Below, in pieces: positions 58,611 to 64,000 of a DNA stretch of 64,000 nucleotides (positions are counted from its first letter, which is position 1; each line of letters opens with the position of its first letter). The notes beneath the pieces are model-generated. The model was not told where the DNA came from, did not search any database, and saw only the letters and a list, made by a program, of their open reading frames with translations. Position numbers and translations under genes: made by a program. Location: NCBI RefSeq assembly GCF_904849725.1, contig NC_058521.1:342100638-342164637 (forward strand), written 5' to 3'. This DNA comes from Hordeum vulgare subsp. vulgare (Eukaryota; Streptophyta; Magnoliopsida; Poales; Poaceae).

Positions 58611-59412
58611 CTAAGACTGGAAGGACTCCGGGTACTCGGAACGGGCGTGATCCTCGTGCTCCCAAGTGGCTTCTTTTTCTGAGTGATGTGACCATTGCAC
58701 TTTGAGGAACTTGATTGACTTATTGCGGGTCCTGCGGTCAGTCTCTTCAAGTATTGCTATCGGATGCTCATGGAAGGACAGGTAGGGCTTGAGGTCGATA
58801 TCCTGGAGATCAACTATGTGCTCGAAAGTCTTGAAGCATCTCCGGAGCTGAGAGATGTGGAACACATCATGTACATTGGAGAAGATGGATGGAAGCTCTA
58901 ACTAATATGCAAGATCGCCTATCTTGCCAACAATTCTGAAAGGACCAACAAAGCGAGGAACGAGTTCTCCTTTGATGTCGAAGCGTTGAGTGCCCTTCAT
59001 AGGAGACACGTTCAGATACACAAAATCATCAAGCTGAAAAGTCATGCCATGATGCTTCCTATCGTAGTAGCTCTTCTGACGGGACTGAGCTGCTTTGAGA
59101 TTATCCCAAATGACACAACACATTTCTTCTGCTTCAGCAATCATATCATTCCCAAGAATCTGACGCTCAGGAGTCTCTGACCAATTGAGCGGGGTACGGC
59201 ACTTCCTGCCATATAGAATCTCGAATGGAGCCTTGCCTGAGCGTGCTTGAAAGTTGTTGTTGTATGAGAACTCGGCAAATGGTAGGAAATCTTCCCACTT
59301 CATGCAAAATAAATCACACAAGCTTTGAGCATATCTTCAAGGATCTGATTCACTCTCTCAACTTGTCCACTTGTGTGAGGATGGAAAGTTGTACTGAAGT
59401 GGATCTTAGTAC
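58611..59412 (-). pseudogene. E11 integrase C-terminus and chromodomain
   Basis: From 59412 leftwards: HTSGQVERVNQ (integrase catalytic Glu), a 1-nt shift near 59320, then frame 59321-58902 with WEDFLPFAEFSYNNNFQA and GKAPFEILYGRKCRTPLNW, and the GPFRIVGKIGDLAY tail. After a break near 58900, frame 58865-58611 gives MFHISQLRRCF and a chromodomain (PIAILEETDRRTRNKSIKF, VQWSHHSEKEATWE), ending at a stop at about 58611. Chromodomains guide chromovirus integration to marked chromatin. The protein is broken twice. Confidence 0.85.
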
Positions 59413-60958
59413 TGATATGTCTCAAACATATCTATAATTTTTGATGGTTTCATGCTGTTATCTTGTCATCTTTGGATGTTTTATGTATCTTTTATATCTT
59501 TTCTGGGACTAAATTATTAATTCAGTGCCAAGTGGCAGTTCCTGTTTTTTCTGTGTTTTTGGCTCTTTTCAGATATGATTTTGGAACGGAGTCCAAACGG
59601 AATAAAATCCCCGAAATAAATTTTTCCCGAATGGAAGAAGATTAGGGGGCTTGTGGGCCAAGCCAGGAGAGCTACAGGGAGCCAACAAGCCCTGTAGCCG
59701 CCACCAGGGGCGGCGGCTAGCAGGCTTGTGGCCTCCCTGGCGCCCCCTGACCTAGATCCTTCGCCTATATATTCCCTAAAATAAAGAAAAAAATCAGGGA
59801 ATCCACGAAAACACTTTTCCGCCATCGCAAGCTTCCGTTTCCGCGAGATCTAATCTGGAGACCCTTCCCGGTGCCCTGCCGGAGGGGATTTTGGAGTTGG
59901 AGGGCTTCTACATCAACATCATCGCCCCTCCAATGACTCGTGAGTAGTTCACTTCAGACCTACGGGTCTGTAGTTAGTAGCTAGATGGCTTCTTCTCTCT
60001 CTTGGATCTTCAATACAAAGTTCTCCATGATCTTCATGGAGATCTATCCCATGTAATCCTCTTTGGTGGTGTGTTTGTCGAGATCCGATGAATTGTGGAT
60101 TTGTGATCAGATTATCTATGATATATATTTGAGTCTTTGTTGATTTCTTATATGCATGATTTGATATCCTTGTAAGTCTCTCCGAGTCTTGGGTTTTGTT
60201 TGGCCAACTAGATCTATGATTCTTGCAATGGGAGAAGTGCTTGGTTTTGGGTTCTTACCGTGTGGTGACCTTTCCCAGTGACACTAGTGGAAGCAAGACA
60301 CACATCGTGTAGTTGCCATCAAGGATAACAAGGTGGGCTTTGTCGTAGATATGAGATTGTCCATCTACATCATGTCATCTTGCTTAAGGCGTTACTCTGT
60401 TCTTTTGGACTTAATACACTAGATGCATGCCGGATAGAGGTCGACGTGTGGAGTAATAGTAGTAGATGCAGAAAGTATCGGTCTACTTGTTTTGGATGTG
60501 ATGCATATAGATATAATAATTGCCATAAATGTCGTCACGACTTTGAGCGGTTCTATCAATTGCTCGACAGTAATTTGTTCACCCACGGTCTACTTGCTTT
60601 CATGAGAGAAGCCACTAGTGAACACTACGGCCCCGGGTCTATTCACACCTATCGTTTCCACTTTCCCTTTTACTTTGCTTTGTTAGTTTGTTGCTTTCAG
60701 TTCTCACTTGTCGAACAATCTATAAGGGATTGACAACCCCTTCATAGAGTTGGGAGCAAGATTTTTGTGTTTGTGCAGGCACTTGAGATACTCCTTCACT
60801 GGATCGATACCTTGGTTCTCAAACTAAGGGAAATATTTACCACCACTGCGCTACATCACCCTTTCCGCTTGGAGGGAACACCAACGCAAGGCTCCAAGGC
60901 CACGGGGGACATCCTTTACATATTTATCTAGGAAGTCCCTTAAGGCTTAGCCGTAGCA
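59413..60958 (+). repeat. E12 5' LTR
   Basis: Begins TGATATGTCTCAAACATATC. It matches the E2 LTRs in reverse orientation throughout and ends GTAGCA at 60958, or at 61057 if the boundary follows the E2 type. The inverted repeat CCAACAAGCC...GGCTTGTGG is at 59682-59731. Confidence 0.85.
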
Positions 60959-60967
60959 GAAGGATTC

Positions 60968-61086
60968 CTGGTGTCGTTGCTGAGGAGTATCAAGACAAGA
61001 ACAGTCTCCCGTCAGCACGTTTCTGGCGCCTTTGGAAGGTCTTTTGTTGCAGTAGCAGAAGTATTTCTGACGTCGTTGCCAGGGAA
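60968..61086 (+). other. E12 cluster of three PBS-like motifs
   Basis: TGGTGTCGTTGCTGAGGA (60969-60986), TGGCGCCTTTGGAAGG (about 61024-61039) and TGACGTCGTTGCCAGGGA (61068-61085) all resemble the tRNA-Asp complement. Each is preceded by a similar GTAGCAGAAG or GTTTC lead. Only one can have been the working PBS. Confidence 0.65.
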
Positions 61087-61317
61087 GGAGAGATCTATCC
61101 AAGTAGGTCTCACAAACTCATCTCTTGCATTTACCTTTTTGCCAGTTGCCTCTCGTTTTCCTCTCCCCCACTTCACATTTGCCGTTCTCATTTGCCTTTC
61201 TCCTTTGCCGTTTGCTTTTGCCTTTTGCCTTTTTGCCATTTTCCTTCGCCGATTTTCTTGCTTGCTTTTGTGCTATGTGCCTTCAATATGCTTGCATCTT
61301 CGCTTGCTGAAAATCTA

Positions 61318-62072
61318 GTGATATGGTTCCTCATCCACTTGCTAATCTCTTTAAGAGATCCAATTATGTTGATCCAATTGCTAGAGAGTTGAGTGCACTT
61401 GACTTTCTCTATGGAGTTTTGCTTGAGATCCGTGAATTTGAAAATCATGATAAAGAAATTTATGAAGTGATTCACGAGGGCTCCTTGAATTAAAAGCATG
61501 ATTGCAATGGTTTCACTATAAATTCTATTAGTGACAATCATGCTAAAAATATGCAAAACCCTAAGCTTGGGGATGCTAGTTTTGCTTTGTCCACTACTTG
61601 TTGCAATAATCATGATTGGGGTGATGATCTTTCTTATGATCTTGAAAATTTGTTCAAACCCCATGATGAATATGATATTTGCAACAATAGTGAAAGTGGG
61701 ATTGGTGAAGTCATGACTTTATTTGATGATAATCCCACAATTTTTTAAGAGCGTCAACTTTGCTTGCATGTGGATCATGAAAAGAATATCCTATGGGATA
61801 GCTATACTGTTGAATTTGAATATGATCCCACATGTAATTGCTATGAGACAGGAAAATATTTTGGTAGAAACTTTCATGTTACCAAATTACCTCTCGTTAT
61901 GTTGAGATTTGTATTGTCTCTTTCTTCTTCCTTGCATTTGGTAACTATTGGTTGTCTTGCCAATTTGTTTCCCTATAAAATGCATATGCATAGGAAGTAT
62001 GTTAGACTTACATGTGATTTTCTCATGCTTTATGATGCTCTCGTTGTGCTTCAATTCTTGTCTTTTGTGTGA
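61318..62072 (+). pseudogene. E12 conserved ORF of unknown function
   Basis: A reading frame with few breaks starts near 61324 and ends at 62071 (SFV-stop). Readable parts: ENHDKEIYEVIHEGSLN, then a stop; NPKLGDASFALSTTCCNN (61551-61748); a stop after NPTIF (61747); and 61764-62072, with YDPTCNCYETGKYFGRNFHV, a hydrophobic stretch around LVMLRFVLSLSSSLHLV and NLFPYKMHMHRKYVRL. The same signatures occur in E1 (568-990). No known retroelement domain is recognised. The hydrophobic segment could be a membrane helix but no signal peptide is seen. The ORF replaces gag-pol in this copy. Confidence 0.55.
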
Positions 62073-63893
62073 GCATCATTGAATTATCAATGCCTAGCTA
62101 GGGGCGTTAAACAATAGCGCTTGTTGGGAGGCAACCCAACGAATCTATCCTTTTTCTTTCTGTTTTGTGTTTTCCACACTTTCATAATTCTGTTATGATT
62201 GTGTTTTTTTTGGTGTTTCTTTTTGCGTTTGTGCCAAGCAAAACCATTATGATTAGTCTTGGGGATGATCGTTTGGTCATGGTGGAAAAGACAGAAACTT
62301 TCTGCTCACGAAAAGAATTTCCATTTTTTTCTGTAAGAACTTTTGAGTTTATTATTTTTGATGATGATTGCTACACAAATTCTTCAGACTGTCGTAATTT
62401 TTCAGAATTTGTGAAGTACCAGAAGTATACGAAGTATACAGATTGCTACACACTGGTCTGTTGTTAACAGATTCTGTTTTTGTTGTGTTGGTTGCTTATT
62501 TTGATGAAACTATGGATAGTATCGGGGGGTATTAGCCATGGAATATTGAAAATACAGTAACCCAACATCAGCATAAAAAGAATTTTAGTTTGCTACAGTA
62601 CCTAAGGAAGTGGTGGTTCGCTTTCTTATACTAATGTTATCACGAGTTTCTGCTTAAGTTTCGTGTTGTGAAGTTTTCAAGTTTTAGGTGAAGTTCTTAT
62701 GGACAGAAAGATAAAGAGTGGCAAGAGCTCAAGCTTGGGGATGCCCAAGGCACCCCAGATATTCAAGGATGTCGTAAAAGCCTAAGCTTGGGGATGCCCC
62801 GGGAGGGCATCCCCTCTCTCGTCTTCAATCCATCGGTAACGTTACTTGGGGCTATATTCTTATTCACCACATGTTATGTGTTTTGGCTTGGAGCGTCTTG
62901 TATCGTAGGAGTCTTTTATTTTTGTTGTGTCACAATCATCCTTGCTGCACACCTAGAGAGAGTGAGAGACATGCACCCACCGTGATTTTGTCGAGCTTCA
63001 CTTATATCTTTTGGTAGACAATTCAGCTCACATGTGCTTCACTTATATCTTTTGAGCTAGATACTTTTGCTCTATGTGCTTCACTTCTATCTTTTAGAGC
63101 ACAGCGGTGCGTGGCTTGGTAGTTGATCTACGCTTTGAAAGTATTCTCAAAAGGGGTAGTTATCCAAAGGGATACGAAAACTTCCACCTTCATGTGCATT
63201 GAATAGTTAGAGAAGTTTGATTCATCTCAATTAGTTTTGAGTTGTGGTTTTGGTAATATTGAAGTTATGCTCGTAAGGTGTTTTGGATCTAGAAATACTT
63301 GTGTTGAAGTTAGTGATTCCCGTAGCATGCACATATGGTCAACCGTTATGTGATGAAGTCTGAGCATGATTAGTCTTTTGATTGTCATCCTTTGTGTGGC
63401 GGTCAAGATCGCACGATGGTTTATACCTACCAACCCTTCCCCTAGGAGTATGCGTTGAATGCTTTGTTTCGATTACTACTAAAACTTTTGCAACAAGTAT
63501 ATGAGTTCTTCATGACTAATGTTGAGTCCATGGTTTAGATGCACTTTCACCTTCCACCATCACTATCTTCTTATTGTCGTGCAACTTTCGCCGGTGCACA
63601 AAACCCACCATTAGCCTCCCTCAAAACAGCCACCATACCTACCTACTATGGCTTTTTCAAAGTCATTCCGAGATATATTGACATACAACTACCACCATGA
63701 CATGTGCCACCACTTCTACATTGCCATTGCATGATCGTAAGATAGCTAGCATGATGTTTCCATTAATGTCTATGGCATGCTAGATCATTATCACGGTACA
63801 CTACCGGAGGCATTCCATATAGAGTCATCGTTGCTCTAAGTTTTGAGTTGAAAGTGTGAAGATCATCATTGATGGAGCATTGTCCCATGTGAG
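62073..63893 (+). other. E12 3' noncoding region
   Basis: No supportable gene. Begins with the GCGCTTGTTGGGAGGCAACCC landmark (about 62118-62140). Two PPT-like AAGCTTGGGGATG words lie at 62731-62743 and 62784-62796. Next is a region matching E2 4940-6700 in reverse, ending at GTCCCATGTGAG, where E13 enters. Confidence 0.75.
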
Positions 63894-64000
63894 TGTAGCG
63901 ACCCGACTCAAAATGAGTCAAGCCTCTGTGTTTCTGTGCCATCCCTGGATCAGTATGCTGGCACACACAGTACATCAATGTATATATCAAAGTGCAATCA
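63894..64000. mobile_element. E13: start of a further LTR element or solo LTR
   Basis: E12 similarity stops after CCATGTGAG. The sequence then begins TGTAGCGACCCGACTC, typical of an LTR start, and runs out of the window. The preceding GTGAG (63889-63893) would be the TSD. Confidence 0.55.

Larger units (their letters stand above)
58411..59412 (-). mobile_element. E11: chromodomain Gypsy (chromovirus), visible 3' part
   Basis: Minus-strand element. The window shows its 3' LTR (58411-58574), a PPT-like AGTGTGGGAGAGT, and the end of pol with integrase tail and chromodomain. E12 begins at 59413, so the rest of E11 should lie beyond E12, outside the window. The signatures are those of the Tekay-type chromovirus group. 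Confidence 0.8.
59413..64000 (+). mobile_element. E12: Athila-like non-autonomous retrotransposon, right end outside the window
   Basis: Plus-strand element with the same LTR family as E2 but inverse orientation. The visible order is 5' LTR (59413 to 60958 or 61057), PBS region, conserved ORF of unknown function (61318-62072) and 3' noncoding region, interrupted at 63894 by E13. AGTAC (59408-59412) would be half of its TSD. No gag, protease or pol is seen in the 2.9 kb available. Confidence 0.85.

Overview
The window is plant nuclear DNA, almost certainly from a Triticeae grass (wheat, goat-grass or barley). No host gene, rRNA, tRNA or CRISPR array can be supported. Nearly all of it is a nest of transposable elements: Athila-type, Tat-type and chromodomain Gypsy retrotransposons, two long solo LTRs, a CACTA DNA transposon, a hAT-type MITE and two CCHC gag-like fragments. 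Family names such as Sabrina, WHAM, Wilma, Sukkula and Caspar come to mind for several copies, but I cannot verify them without a TE library. Elements are therefore labelled E1-E13, with M1 = MITE, C1 = CACTA and G1/G2 = CCHC units.

Left third (1-29,005). E1 (Athila-like, + strand, non-autonomous) runs from beyond the left edge to 16,641. It is split by E2 (3,327-10,517, - strand, TSD AAACC). Its 3' LTR is split by solo LTR E3 (12,267-16,490, TSD ACAAG/GCAAG), which itself holds a 188-bp hAT MITE, M1 (14,270-14,457, 8-bp TSD GCAACAAG). Next comes G1 (CCHC gag-like), interrupted by E4 (17,623-26,277, - strand, TSD CTCGT). E4 is the most complete retrotransposon here, with gag, protease, RT, RNase H and integrase remnants. 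E5 (26,305-about 29,005) is an LTR plus part of an internal region.

Middle (29,006-43,738). An unassigned AT-rich stretch holds E6 (29,784-34,232, TSD GATAC), a non-autonomous LTR element carrying an antisense fragment of a B3-domain transcription-factor gene. E7 (LTR plus internal stub) is followed by C1, a CACTA element with its left terminus, subterminal repeats, a 204-bp hairpin and a decayed TNP2-type transposase. C1 is cut off on the right, where LTR fragment E8 begins.

Right third (43,739-64,000). G2 is a second CCHC unit, invaded by E9 (46,372-58,410 visible, Tat-like Gypsy). E9 has gag to integrase domains, dead catalytic residues and an antisense coiled-coil ORF. Solo LTR E10 (52,108-55,394, TSD CACCC) sits inside the E9 integrase reading frame, which resumes exactly after it. 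E9 is entered by chromovirus E11 (58,411-59,412 visible), E11 by E12 (59,413 onward, same LTR family as E2), and E12 by E13 (63,894 to the window end).

No genes cooperate in the usual sense: every reading frame belongs to a mobile element and essentially all are broken. The most interesting signals are a short CCACAAGCC...GGCTTGTGG inverted repeat kept in several diverged LTR families, primer-binding-site-like motifs captured inside an LTR end, two different internal payloads behind one LTR family, and the captured B3 gene.
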